64,000 nt of DNA from Arctopsyche grandis (taxonomy: Eukaryota; Arthropoda; Insecta; Trichoptera; Hydropsychidae): the NCBI RefSeq assembly GCF_051622035.1, contig NC_135357.1, forward strand, positions 34,065,191 through 34,129,190. The letters run 5' to 3'. A program made the translations under genes and the position numbers. How positions within the stretch are numbered: the first letter of the stretch is position 1; every line of letters starts with the position of its first letter. Shown here one piece after another: positions 55,201 to 64,000 of this stretch. Below the pieces are notes generated by a model. That model worked only from the letters and a program-made list of their open reading frames with translations, did no database searches and was not told where the DNA came from.

Positions 55201-58200
55201 GTGCCGTAAGGTGGACTCAGACTCGTACCATCTTTATCAATTTTACGTTCACAATAAATTCATTAACACTTAAACGTCAGCCGCCATTGTATTCCAACGG
55301 ATGCGTAACATCTCGCCGAAATTAAAAGCGAGCATACCTATCCCGGACAATAACCATAAAACGACAATTTTACGCGTCCCGTTGATTACAATCAGTCGAC
55401 ACGAACGCCACTAATTCTCTTCCCGACCATTGAGTGTTAACACCAAACTCATTCCGAACGCAATTGCGACAACAGAGAGCGCCGCTGTTTTTATTCTTTT
55501 CAAACTCACATGCAAATTGCGACCTTTACAACCGCCATGAGAAATTTTAGTGCGGGAATTAGGTAGTTTTTGCTATCCCAAAGGAGGGGTTGTGACGTTT
55601 GGACTCGTATCATTACAATTAAAACGTCGCCAAAGGGTCGGTTTTGCCAAAATGCACACATTAACCCGCATTAGTAGTGCGAAATTGGAATTTATTCTGG
55701 AGTTTCCAGCGAACCGCGGGATAATCGAACGCGAATGTAAATAACCCTTATCGCGCCGCTCGCTATTTCACCCGTAATAAATACCAATTGTACGCTTGGC
55801 GTGCGCACTAATAAAGATTTATACGAAACTGCGGCTCAGATTTATATTGTATAATACAATAGCCATAAATTCGAAAATGCGACATGGTGCCAAGCGTAAG
55901 TTAGAATTAACTCTTATAACACCGTCAAAAGATAGTATATTCAACAAAATAACATGTTTTACCATATTTTTGGCCGTATATTTTATTTATTTAACATACT
56001 TGGGGGAGGTGGCAAAGCCAATAGACCCAAGCGGTTTGATTTATACATAGATATATGTAAATTAAACGAGAAAAGAGTAGAATACATTCAAAATAATAAG
56101 ATTAAAATAAAAATAAGAGAAAAAAAAAGTAAACAAGACACAAAAATTAGATATTAGGAAAGAAGAATTACAGATATCCTTATTTAATTAATATTAATAT
56201 TTGTTATTGATTTGTAAGCGTCAGCAGGTATATATAATAATTAGAGACACGTATTTTGGGCATTTTGCTATTGATGCTAAAATTTGGAATAGATGCTAAT
56301 AGATGCCAAATTCGTAAAATATGCGAATAGATTCTAAAATAACAAACAAAAGTGAAATTTGCATAAAATTTATAAAATTAATAGACAATTTAGAAGGGTC
56401 TTCCTATCCCTTTGCCCATTTATTATGTGAAGAAATTGAGGGGATAAAATAGAGCTTGCAGTTTACCATAGACGGTGTGTTTCTATTGTAAATAGTAGAC
56501 AAAAGTGTGGATTTTAGTAAATACAATATAATTGTTACCGATCGTCGCACAAATCTCAAAAAAAAAAGCTGTCGAAATATGCTCCATGTTGAGTTTTAAT
56601 AAAATTTAATTGGTATTATATTTTTATATTCATATTTTTTGTCTTTGTATTTTTATATTCATGTTTTTTTCATTGAAATTTTAATTCCAAAACATTATTA
56701 AATTTTTCTATATATGTAAATTTTACTAAAATTCATCAAAATTTTTTATTATTTAAAATTATAGTCTTCATAAAAATAGATGCTAAAATTGAACATTTTT
56801 AACGCCAAAATGCAAAATGAAAACGCTAAAATTGACAAAAATAATATAATAATATAATAATAATAATATAATAATATTGACTAAATAAATAAATAAAAAC
56901 TACATATGATCGCATTATATACATAAAATATTACAGAAATACATAAGAACATAAATACATACATTATATACATAAAAAAGGTGCCGGAACTCACTTCTTG
57001 TCAAGTTTTTTTTATTGGAAAAGATTATATTAAAATTATATTATATAGAATATTCGTTTGAAACATAAAAAATGCTGAGACAAAAAGGTGCCGGAACGCC
57101 GTTCCTCCGCGTTACACGGGAATAAAAGACCTGTATATACCTATGGATGTACCATAGAATCATTTTATCATAGAATCATATGTAGGTGAGCTCAACACGC
57201 TATCGAAAATGTGTAGTTTATCATTTTCCTCGGCATAATCTTTGAAGTTCGTTGAATTTCCTTTCAACTCCTGGATAATTTCAGGTCGATGACCATACAC
57301 TTTCTCCTTCAAATGACCCCAGACGAAGAAATCCTAAACTTTGGTCAATCTGGCCAGACAACTCTAAAACGAGACATGACATGTTTCGGGAATGTTTATC
57401 GAAAGCTCACATAGAGTTTTATGTAGTGCGCTTCCATCCAGTTTCGGCTTATCCTGTTGGAACCAATCCATTCCAGAATTTACATTTAGAAATTTCAAAA
57501 ATGTCCATATATCATGCCAATTAAACAAACGGGGACGTCATTTCAGCTTTTCCCAGGAGGGGGGGGGGCAAAATTTTTGACCAGTTAGGAATGACTTTCT
57601 AGGAGGGGGGGTATTATATTAAAAAAATGAGTGTATATGGCTTTTAACTATATGTATCTTTTAATATTTTTTTTATTTTATCAATAAAATTAATAGTAAA
57701 ATAATTTAAAAATCTGTTGACAGTTTAAAAAATTTGGTTTGTTGGTTTAATATTTTAATACATAATATGTAATACATTAAACAACGTGGATAATACCATT
57801 CAAATCTAGGAGGGATGGTTGCCCCCCCCCCAAATGACGCCCCTGTAAAATAAGTTATTGAAGTTTACTTAGTATTCAGTAGATCTGAGTGAAATAATTT
57901 GATTTTACTTAACTAGTGAACATTTACTATTCAGTTAAAGTGTTTATTTTCAAGCCGTCCAATTGTTTCCACCCCATCTTATATATATTTTTATTTATGT
58001 TTTATTTGATTTTTTGTCTGTGTGGTTTGAAATTTACGCCGTGAACGTTGACCATTATATTACAGGTAGGAAATTTTAATCAAATTAAAACTGTCGGAAA
58101 ATAGTGAAAGATTATTATTAGTATGTATTTTATTTTATTTTACATAGATATGTATATACCAGGAAGGCCTAATAGGTAGACCCCATTACGCCTTCCTAGA

Positions 58201-61200
58201 CAGTTAATTAGAAATATTGCAGAATTTTTATTACATAATTCGCTGTATTTCGATAGGCTGAAGAACATGAAATTACCAATTAATTAATTAATTAATTAAT
58301 CCATAGATACATCTATGGATTCAGACTTAAAGTAGTACATATTGTACATAAATCAAATTCAGATATTTGTGACATAGCGGGTAGGATGATTTTTGCCAAT
58401 TTGATGGAGGAACCGTTTCAACAATGAAGTCAAATAAATTCGCAAACTCTGATAAGAAACGATCAACTTAGAGTCACAAATTTATTTGTGACTCTAAGTT
58501 GATCGTTTTGGGCTTTAGCCCGGACCCAGAGCACGCTGTTCATTTTTAAAATGTTGTAAATGCATTGTTAAAGGTTTGCCGAACCTTTTTTACAAAGCAT
58601 TTACAACAATGAGTGGCGCGCTTTGGGTCCGTACTATAGTCGCAAACATCCAAGTCTGACCATCAGTATTAAAGATTAGCACGGGATGGAACCCGGCAAC
58701 CTCTCAGTCCTAAACATAAACGCAACCACTGAGCTATAAACGCAAAGCACCGGCTAATATTGTATTGACTGTATATATTTTACGAAATTCAACATAGTCT
58801 ATGAATCACTTCGGAAACATTCCTTATCTTAGCAAAAACGAATAAGCTGTATGTTTCGGGGGAGGCGAGAGGAGGGCGAAAATGCGGCAAAATATAATAG
58901 AAACAAAAAAAAAATGCAAAAGTGGGTTGGAATAACAAGAATACAACAAATCAATGTCTGGGAAGGGCTCGTTATGGCGTCTGCGTGTCCTCGAAAAAGG
59001 AGGCCGCGTAGAAAACAACCGACGAGAACGCCATAAATCACGAGCCGGCTCCAATTTATACGAAGCTGCCTAATAATCCGGAAAAATATGAGCGATTCGC
59101 GTCGGCCGTCGCTGTCATTGACGCGACAGATCCAATTAGGCGCGCGGCCCCGCCTCGCAACGGTTAACGCGGGAACGATTCGCAAAATTGTACGCGCCCA
59201 ATTTCGGGATATCCAATTTCTGTGATTTATCGCGAACGAAATTTGCAAAGCGAAACGTTGGATTTGGTTTACACGACGCCATTCCGTCGAATGCCCTCCA
59301 GCATTATTCTAGCCGGGCTTTGCTGATGACTTTAAATTTAATTATAATTTGTACACAGTCAAACTCGGTTATTGCGAAACTCAAAGGACCGACTACGCTT
59401 TATCTACCTCTGAAAACGTATTATACACAGCTGAATTTCCCAGCTAATAAATTGAATAAAATTTTTGTAAAATGGAACTTTCCCAAAAAATTTTGTAGTC
59501 TTCGGTCCGAGACAGGGTTGCCACACGTCCCTATTTGAATAGTTCAATAGACAAATCCCGAGTCCCGCATTGTTACATGGTAAAATAAAAAATCATTATA
59601 AACGTGGTGAAATAAAAGCTGGCCAAATAACCGCAACATAGCACGGAGAAAAAAATCCGTAAAAAATATATTTTTGACTTTTAAAATTCGCTAGACAATT
59701 AATTATAAATATTTTAAAACAACAAAAAATCACAATCAATAGAAAAAACATCTGACTATTGATTTCAATACTCACATTGAGCATAACAATACTAGATTTT
59801 GAGTTAAAGACCGTAAAAGCCAAAAAACTGTAAATATCGCGCATTTTTTTAAACGCTCATATCACTAACCAACAAAAATCATTATCATATTCGAAATCAG
59901 TGGGTCAAACTTAGTAAAGATTGGTTAGTCTCCACTCTTTTTTTTGTTGCTCAGTGTTATTAGTTACATCAAAAGACAATTTTTGCCATGAAAATCGCGA
60001 ATACGGAATATTTGGCACTCGAGTTCTCGTTAGTATGATGGACTTTTCGGCTGCCAGATGTTCCGTTATAGGGATTTTAGTAACTTTTGGGCGAGCGCTT
60101 TGTGACCAATAATCACTGAACCGCATAAAACGCTCCGCTACAAAACGCTGCAAACGACGCGGCTGCATTTCGGTACAAAAATGTACGTAAATTGAAATGG
60201 TTTGACTTCGAAAGTAACAATTTTCAATCCATTAAAGTCTTGTCCTTAAACTAAACATGAACATTTTCTTCAATTGAAGAATTAACAAAATTATTTGCAA
60301 ATGGCTACCTTCTATACGAAGATGTCTGTTTATTAAACATTTTTTTACTGAAGCAAACGAAAAAAAAACAATGTATCAGAATTGGATAATATTTTTTAAA
60401 GACCATTCCGCTTGCAATAATTTGGATAAAATTATGGCCCACATCCTCTCACTTCTACATACATTCCATTGCAATTTGCGAAAGAATATTTAGTCTAATG
60501 AGTGAAACCCGGAGAAAAGAGAGAACCCGATTACCGTAGAAGTTGAATTAATGCATTTGTAATGACTAGAAAATTTTTAGCAAGCAAAGTTGGCGAACAT
60601 ATTTTAAAAACAAATTAAAAGCTAGGAAAACAACTTTTAATAAAACTGTTATGATTACATTTTTTTTTTGCATTTAAAACAAAATGTATTTCCTGAAATT
60701 GAATCCAATATATTTTATTAACTGTGATTCCTGTGGATTATTAGGTGACCATTTTTTATATGCTGTCTTCTACATATGTACATACATATATACCAGTGGC
60801 ATGCGGTCAAATTCTCTCTCTTTTTGTCGTACAGCCTTACTTAATGTGCGAGAGCAGGATACAGGAGGAACAGGCTGTTCCTCTTGTATCCTGCCTTTGC
60901 ACATTGACTAAAGCTGTACAACAAAAAGAGAGAGAATTTCACCGCACGCCACTGATATATGTATACATATATATGTACATATGTACTTATTTATACACAT
61001 TATAATTTAATTAAATATATTTTTTTCTTCGGTAATTCTTCTTTTTTTTGATCGTTCGAAATAACGAATGTCCCTATCTGTGATTTTGGAAATCTGGTAA
61101 CCCTGGTCCGAGTACACAATAGTGTAGACATGAAGTAGGGTTTCCAGATCGGAGTGAAATACGAAATGAATAATAGTGGTAGTAATACATTGCCAGCCGC

Positions 61201-63319
61201 ATAGCTCGGTCGTTAAGCTTCTGTTTAGCTTTGAGAGGCGCCGGGTTCGATCCCATGAGCTGATCTCGATTGGAAAGAATTTTTCTGAGTAAATCTGTAG
61301 TGCTGTTGGTCAGACCTGGATATTTGTGACTCCAGGTCGATCGTTTCCTATCAGAGTTTGCCAATTTTCTCTGATTTCATTGTTGAAACGGTTCTCGGTA
61401 AAATTGGCTAAATATCCTTCCTATCTACTGTGTCACCACTATTGGAGATTGATTAATTACACAATAAAATGTATGTACAATTCATAGATGTCTCGTCAAT
61501 TTGCAATGAGTTTTTCAGTGTCTCGTAATTCAGCGACTTATAAAATAAAAAAAAATGCTGCAATGTTTGTAATTGGCCAGGAAGGCGCATTGGGGTTACC
61601 TGTAAGACCTTCCTGGTATATATGTATGTAAAAAATAAAATATTTTTTAAATTAAATCAAATATTTTAAATGTAGTTGTTTGGCCACATTGACACATTGG
61701 GACAAACGTGTAATGTCATAACGTTTAATTTCAAGACAAAACACATAATCCACGGTGCCTCGCTAAATAAAACGAAGCATTGGCCCTTTAGAACCGAGTT
61801 GCATAATTAAACAGTCCACGTTATACACACACAATGCCACCTCGTAATACGAGATAATCTCGAATTTACATCGTGTATCTTTCGCACGACGAAATAAATT
61901 CAATTAAGCTATGTAACTTCGTTAAACTTTCATCGCTTATATTATATACTACATACACGTGTAGATGCGAACAATGGCAGTATTAATTTTAATGTCTCAA
62001 TTATGAGATTCGCATTGTTCCGAATTTAAATACGTGCGATATCAATGAAACTATGCCTATTTTTTTACATCATTTAAATACGCAAGTTCTTTTGTATATG
62101 ATAGCGTTCAAACAATAAAAAAAAACGACTTGTTGGAACGTTTGTGTAAATACGGTGAATATTTTTGTCCTGTCGCCGTCTATTTCTACCCGCCACTGGT
62201 TTTTTAGTCGTTTTGGTACTGTGTAGTGTCGTTTCATCAGTTTCATCAACAAGAAGTGGTGACACATTAAAAATTTAAACACATGTTCTTTAGTTGGGAA
62301 TATGTCTTTGCGTTTGTTCAAGTCTTCGGTGGAAGCTCTCCCCAGTGTAATATTATAATAGTCTTTCAATTTTACCAATGATAATAAAACCAGAAGATAT
62401 CATTCAAATTACAATACTAAAAATAAACTATTTTATTATATGAAAAACGTTTAATTAGGTTAAATTTGTTGTGTATTACATGCAGTGTTTTTTTTTTCTA
62501 AAAAAAAGTTGTTGATGTCACTTCTTGTCAAGGTTTTTATTAAAGAAAATTATATTCAAATCTCATTTAAATGTAATTTAAATTAGTTAATCCTATGCCA
62601 TGGAGACATTTTTTAAAACGAGGTAAAATAGTGTGCCGGAACGCCATTCCAGTGCGTTACATCACAAACAAAGCACTGATTGGGTTTGGTGCAAACGATC
62701 GACAAGCGCCAGACAGACTGAACCACAGATTAACTGGATGGCTGCTTTAAACGCAATTCTCGACTTCACGAATGATAAATTGCACATCAGATGACGAGTA
62801 ACCTTTCGATGTGCACGGATACAATTATTAAAATTGAGTTGGATCTTTCTGGCAAGTTTAATAAAGCAAAATGTGGAACTAAAGTATCAGAAGCACAGAA
62901 CGTATACAGGCTAGGTGTATGTCGGGACTTCGGGTAGATTTCGCTTAGTGTAAGTGCGAGCAGTGCGCACGCATAAGGTACACGTGTTGTTAATCTGTGG
63001 TTCAGTCTGTCTGGTGCTTGTCGATCGTTTGCACCGCATCGCACTGATTACTAAAGAGCGGACCCAGAGCGCGCTGTTAATTGTTCACATGTTGTAAATG
63101 CATTGTTTAAGGTTTGCCGAACCTTTTTTACAAAGCATTTACAATAATGGAACAATAGACGGTGCGCTTCCGGTCCTACCTCGAACGGATTACATGTGTA
63201 ATATATCTTTGACTGTATATATATGTATATATTGTATGTTTTACAGATCGAGAATGTCCCGAGTTGGAAAAGCCTGAAGTTGGAGAAGTGTCTGTTTCTG
63301 GCAGACTTTTCGGTGATAA
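42060..63319 (+). CDS. Secreted WAP-plus-sushi domain protein (LEV-9-like), first four exons, continues past window
   Basis: Exons 42060-42111, 52616-52809, 52886-52988 and 63247-63319 join in frame with GT/AG introns; the last ends at a GTAAGT donor, so the gene continues right. The 140 residues seen: signal peptide (MKYLLVVVLSLVMLNRNG), an acidic Asp/Glu and Gly/Ser/Thr linker (about 20-60), a WAP-type four-disulfide domain with Cys at 72, 86, 90, 96, 103, 105, 109 and 113, and the opening of a sushi/CCP domain (C120, then PEVGEVSVSGRLFGDK). WAP followed by sushi repeats is the layout of C. elegans LEV-9, an extracellular scaffold that clusters acetylcholine receptors at neuromuscular junctions; insect homologues exist. 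Function here is inferred. In the WAP core the usual adjacent CC is CLC. Introns 1 and 3 are each about 10 kb. Confidence 0.85.
42948..43150. mobile_element. Right-truncated MITE (GAACGGCACGTCGTGGGCTT)
   Basis: Shares GAACGGCACGTCGT, GATAAATATAAGGATACAAT-type and GCTGGGCGTGCCA strings with the complete copy at 54284-54524. The right terminal repeat is lost. Confidence 0.65.
43942..44602 (-). pseudogene. RTE-like LINE C-terminal remnant
   Basis: Minus-strand frames give, in order, EIKRRMKLAWGAFGRMNAVF, CLKKKIFDQCVLPVM, then YECDTWILNAKLLHKVQC, RSMERCVLGITRKDRKRNTW and finally KEVLEWYPIECKRVNGRR and EEW-like KRVGEAFIQ. This is the C-terminal region of a widespread animal endonuclease-reverse transcriptase LINE. 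Frameshifts and an inserted ~60-bp segment (about 44380-44440) disrupt it. Confidence 0.85.
44603..46469. other. Intron 1 sequence, mostly unremarkable
   Basis: AT-rich intronic DNA. A minus-strand copy of the CTTATCCGATCG repeat lies at about 45960-46150. Nothing else recognised. Confidence 0.45.
46474..46741 (+). mobile_element. Helitron-like element, second family
   Basis: Starts TCTACATATATATATAAG, then GAATGTCTATCTGTGTGTCT and AACCACTGAACCGATTACGA, and ends with a short hairpin region GTTATTGTGGCATAACAACG and CATGCCGGGTTCAGTTAGT. This organisation is typical of small insect Helitrons. No terminal inverted repeats. Confidence 0.6.
47055..47185 (+). mobile_element. Helitron-like fragment
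   Basis: Starts TCTTATATATAAAACC and ends TTACCGAGCGAAGCCGGGTA, matching the 3' end of the 14785/49036 family, with a shorter interior. Confidence 0.5.
47582..48555. mobile_element. Putative inverted-repeat element with ACCGGTAAA clusters
   Basis: Ends GGGATTGCAATTTACCG and, inverted, GGGATTGCTATTCCGG. Several TTTACCGGTA palindromes lie just inside both ends. The interior (about 0.8 kb) is AT-rich with no open frame. No target duplication found. Confidence 0.5.
49036..49469 (+). mobile_element. Helitron-like element with GC-rich insert
   Basis: Starts TCTAATATATAATTTGGAAA then GAGACTTTGTATATATGC, ends ATACCGAGTGAAGCCGGGTA then CAGCTAGT. Near 49170-49262 it carries a GC-rich segment (GGGCGCAGACGTCGGGGGCC) with imperfect repeats. 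Same family as 14785 and 23015. Confidence 0.65.
50387..50440. repeat. Arm fragment of the 9342-10508 element
   Basis: GATTTCAACGGGTGGTTTCG followed by GAAAGGAATTGATACACGAA matches part of the 103-bp arm. Cut short by the adjacent SINE. Confidence 0.7.
50450..51054 (-). mobile_element. SINE copy, head present, internally rearranged
   Basis: Minus-strand SINE with head GCCAGCAGCATAGCTCGG (at 51054) and B-box GGGTTCGATCCC, and a 3' tail TCCAGGAAGGCGCATTGGGG. A partly duplicated body segment near 50580-50760 makes it longer than the 61192 copy. Confidence 0.82.
51060..51290 (-). mobile_element. SINE copy lacking the 3' tail
   Basis: Head GCCAGCAGTGTGG at 51288 and body (CTTATCAGAGTTTGCCAATT) on the minus strand. 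Directly adjoins the previous copy. Confidence 0.75.
51565..52008 (-). mobile_element. SINE copy, near full length
   Basis: Minus strand: head GTCAGCAGGATGGCTCGG, B-box GGGTTCGATCCC, body and tail (GGCCAGGAAGGCACATTAGG). Preceded at 51475-51550 by a tandem GTCGTTGCTCGGCCT repeat. Confidence 0.82.
52119..52194. repeat. (TA)n tract in intron 1 of the WAP/sushi gene
   Basis: About 76 bp of TA dinucleotides. Confidence 0.95.
53645..54105 (-). mobile_element. SINE copy with divergent head
   Basis: Minus strand. Tail CCAGGAAGGCGCATTTGCGG, body GATCGTTTCTTATCAGAATT, and a tRNA head that differs from the others (AACCAGTAGCGTGGTCTAGTG, GAGTTCGATTCCC). Possibly a subfamily from another tRNA. Confidence 0.75.
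54284..54524. mobile_element. MITE with terminal repeat GCGAAAATACACAGCG
   Basis: Left end GAGCGAAAATACACAGCGAT; the right end read inverted is GGGCGAAAACACACAGCGGT. Interior shared with 42948-43150. No coding frame. Confidence 0.72.
54567..54770 (+). mobile_element. Mutator-like MITE with exact 9-bp duplication
   Basis: Full copy (GGTAATTGGATTATTAGTCA to CCAGTAATCACCGAACC) flanked on both sides by GAATCTCAC (54558-54566 and 54771-54779). Confidence 0.9.
55260..55800. promoter_or_regulatory. Repeat-poor segment in intron 3, candidate regulatory DNA
   Basis: Balanced base composition and none of the repeat families seen around it. Contains homeodomain- and Hox-like strings such as CCATAAA and TTTATTC, and AT-hooks. 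No coding evidence: frames here lack motifs. Offered as a candidate enhancer on composition only. Confidence 0.3.
56242..56840 (+). mobile_element. hAT element copy, right end lost
   Basis: Same left end (TAGAGACACGTATTTTGGGC) and interior as 37097-38143, including a shortened dimerisation coda (ATAATTGTTACCGATCGTCG). Most of the transposase remnant and the right terminal repeat are missing. Confidence 0.82.
56945..57120. repeat. Dispersed repeat with GTGCCGGAACGCC motif
   Basis: CACTTCTTGTCAAG...GTGCCGGAACGCCGTTCC is repeated at 62518-62665. Family unknown. Confidence 0.55.
57215..57475 (-). pseudogene. Fossil DDE transposase C-terminus (mariner-related)
   Basis: One minus-strand frame with two stops reads DWFQQDKPKLDG, CLARLTKV, DFFVWGHLKEKVYGHRP and EIIQELKGNSTNFKDYAEEN. 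The FQQD...(RSPDLTP)LDFF-WG...K--VY pattern is the C-terminal catalytic part of IS630/mariner-related insect transposases. The two in-frame stops show it is dead. Confidence 0.75.
58145..58755 (-). mobile_element. SINE copy interrupted by a hairpin MITE
   Basis: Minus-strand SINE (tail CTAGGAAGGCGTAATGGGG, body CTTATCAGAGTTTGCG, degraded head to 58755). The sequence AACTTAGAGTCACAAATTTA is duplicated in inverted form just before the inserted 58522-58630 element. Confidence 0.75.
58522..58630. mobile_element. Hairpin MITE, GGACCCAGAGC family, 109 bp
   Basis: GGACCCAGAGCACGCTG pairs with (inverted) GGACCCAAAGCGCGCC; the inner TTGTAAATGCATTGTTAAAG also pairs. Second copy at 63060-63176; a half copy lies near 44383-44437. 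Confidence 0.78.
58830..59330. promoter_or_regulatory. GC-richer repeat-free segment in intron 3, candidate regulatory DNA
   Basis: Differs from its surroundings in composition and holds none of the window's repeat families. Contains CGCCATAAATCACGAG and several CG-rich strings. Open frames on both strands end quickly and show no motif. Enhancer or conserved non-coding element is a guess. Confidence 0.3.
59955..60122 (+). mobile_element. Mutator-like MITE, left end missing
   Basis: Family body from AAAGACAATTTTTGCCATGA to AATCACTGAACC. A preceding segment (59895-59950, GTGGGTCAAACTTAGTAAAG) recurs at 40785 and inverted near 17070. Confidence 0.78.
60415..60550 (+). pseudogene. hAT-like dimerisation domain fossil
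   Basis: One frame reads AICERIFSLMSETRRKERTR then LP and a stop, matching the CER(A/I)FS...R(N/T)RL signature of hAT transposase C-termini. Only this short block is recognisable. Confidence 0.5.
60794..60954. mobile_element. Near-perfect 161-bp palindromic MITE
   Basis: CAGTGGCATGCGGTCAAATT at the left pairs with AATTTCACCGCACGCCACTG at the right, and pairing continues inward through the GTACAGC and GTATCCTG segments to the centre (GGAACAGGCTGTTCC). Part of the sequence occurs inside 31445-31840. Confidence 0.82.
61192..61640 (+). mobile_element. Full-length tRNA-derived SINE (reference copy)
   Basis: Plus-strand copy with all parts: head GCCAGCCGCATAGCTCGG (A box), GGGTTCGATCCC (B box), body GGTCGATCGTTTCCTATCAG, central GTGTCACCACTATT, and tail GGCCAGGAAGGCGCATTGGG...CCTTCCTGG followed by an AT-rich end. 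Confidence 0.9.
61690..62080. promoter_or_regulatory. Repeat-poor segment with paired SOX-like sites
   Basis: Contains GCGAACAATGGC and, 49 bp on, the inverted CGCATTGTTCCG, around CTCAATTATGAGA. AACAAT/ATTGTT are core SOX-binding strings. No repeats from the window families. Regulatory role is inferred. Confidence 0.3.
62688..63035. mobile_element. Compact inverted-repeat element, 348 bp
   Basis: Arms GGTGCAAACGATCGACAAGC...CACAGATTAAC and its inverted copy, about 48 bp, near identical. This is the short reference copy for the arms bounding 7183-10621. No coding frame. Confidence 0.82.
63060..63176. mobile_element. Hairpin MITE, GGACCCAGAGC family, 117 bp
   Basis: GGACCCAGAGCGCGCTGTT at the left and inverted GGACCGGAAGCGCACCGTC at the right, with an inner TTGTAAATGCATTG pair. 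It lies 70 bp before exon 4 of the WAP/sushi gene. Confidence 0.78.
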
Positions 63320-63519
63320 GTAAGTCATAATGTGATTTTAGCTAACAAACTATCAAAATAACAACCCAATTCATAGTTTTGTTTCACTTAATTTCAATTA
63401 AAAAATGTTTTGTTATAAAGTGAAATATTATAAATGGCGATCGCCATGCCACTTTTAAAAACTATCGCACTACGATATCAATTGAATAATATGTTACTTA
63501 AATGATCAATTTACTTAGC

Positions 63520-63760
63520 ACAAAAATCAAAAATATGAAAAAAATGAAAAATATGAAAAAAATGAAAAAAAAATGAAAAATATGGAAAAAATGAAAAATA
63601 TGAAAAAATGAAAAAAAAATTTTTTGTTCCCCATACTGTTTGACGGTACAAATATATATATACAAATAAACAAATATATATATACAAATATACATATACA
63701 AATATATATACAAATATGTATACAAATATATATATTTAGCGACAGTCCGTTTTTATATAT
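63520..63760. repeat. A-rich array plus GTTCCCCATACTG and GCGACAGTCCG motifs
   Basis: ATGAAAAA-type array (63535-63620), then TTGTTCCCCATACTG (63626), ATACAAAT repeats, and TTTAGCGACAGTCCGTTTTT (63735). Same module order as at 7540-8227 and 9881-10210, without the GC-rich minisatellite. Confidence 0.85.
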
Positions 63761-64000
63761 AGTATATATGTACGCCGAGCACCAAGCATCAAATACGACT
63801 GACGCTAAAATTATTTGAAAAGGGCTGTGGACATTCCTTACTTGACAACAATATAACGCCTAAAGCCACTTATTTATTATAAGATACACTTATTTATTAT
63901 TTATTATAAGATTTCTCTGGATCCAATCCGTTTCAAATGATAAATGAACGTGTGTGTGTGTGTCTTCGTGGATGTGTGTATGTGTCTACGATCCCACGCA

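Noticed and set aside
61192-61265. tRNA-like sequence with A and B boxes
   Set aside because: It heads a repeated SINE; the cloverleaf arms are incomplete, and similar heads occur in several copies.
62070-62378. 102-codon minus-strand frame (ending in KRTCVFK)
   Set aside because: No recognisable motif, no splice context or codon bias; an overlapping frame is equally open. Kept only as possible fossil sequence.

Overview
The window is from an animal nuclear genome, most likely an insect. All host genes found are spliced with GT/AG introns, three of the four have clear insect relatives (a 26-29 kDa-type cysteine protease, a roadblock dynein light chain and a Sam68-like STAR protein), and short TTAGG-like strings occur inside repeats. 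The DNA is AT-rich and crowded with transposons, long (TA)n tracts and nested inverted-repeat elements. The insect order cannot be read from the sequence.

Layout. 1-3.1 kb: the 3' part of a Ty3/gypsy retrotransposon (open pol frame plus 3' LTR). 4.1-5.9 kb, minus strand: an intact piggyBac transposase. 7.2-10.6 kb: a nested repeat block bounded by matching inverted repeats; it holds a tRNA-derived SINE, a small LTR element with identical LTRs, and a second inverted-repeat element filled with GC-rich and A-rich tandem arrays. 11.0-20.6 kb, plus strand: a complete eight-exon STAR/KH gene. 20.8-24.4 kb: LINE and pogo-type remnants. 26.1-28.0 kb: a 1-kb tandem duplication carrying an exon-like segment. 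28.3-28.9 kb, minus strand: a complete roadblock-type dynein light chain gene. 29-32 kb: nested MITEs. 32.3-38.7 kb, plus strand: a complete 13-exon papain-family protease gene whose introns hold two opposed TTAA MITEs and a hAT element. 40.3-41.6 kb: clustered and nested MITEs. 42.1 kb to the window end, plus strand: the 5' part (four exons) of a secreted WAP-plus-sushi protein resembling LEV-9, with two introns of about 10 kb full of SINEs, Helitron-like elements and MITEs, plus three repeat-poor stretches that may be regulatory.

The host genes show no operon-like or pathway link; they are neighbours on a chromosome. I found no CRISPR array, rRNA, functional tRNA or microbial system. The interest lies in mobile-element architecture: target-site duplications of 9 bp (twice) and 10 bp on small MITEs suggesting Mutator-like mobilisation, an exact 8-bp duplication around a hAT element, several nested insertions whose order can be read, and a repeat family combining long terminal inverted repeats with minisatellite arrays. 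Exon joins were made by hand from frame continuity and splice sites; no database search was possible.
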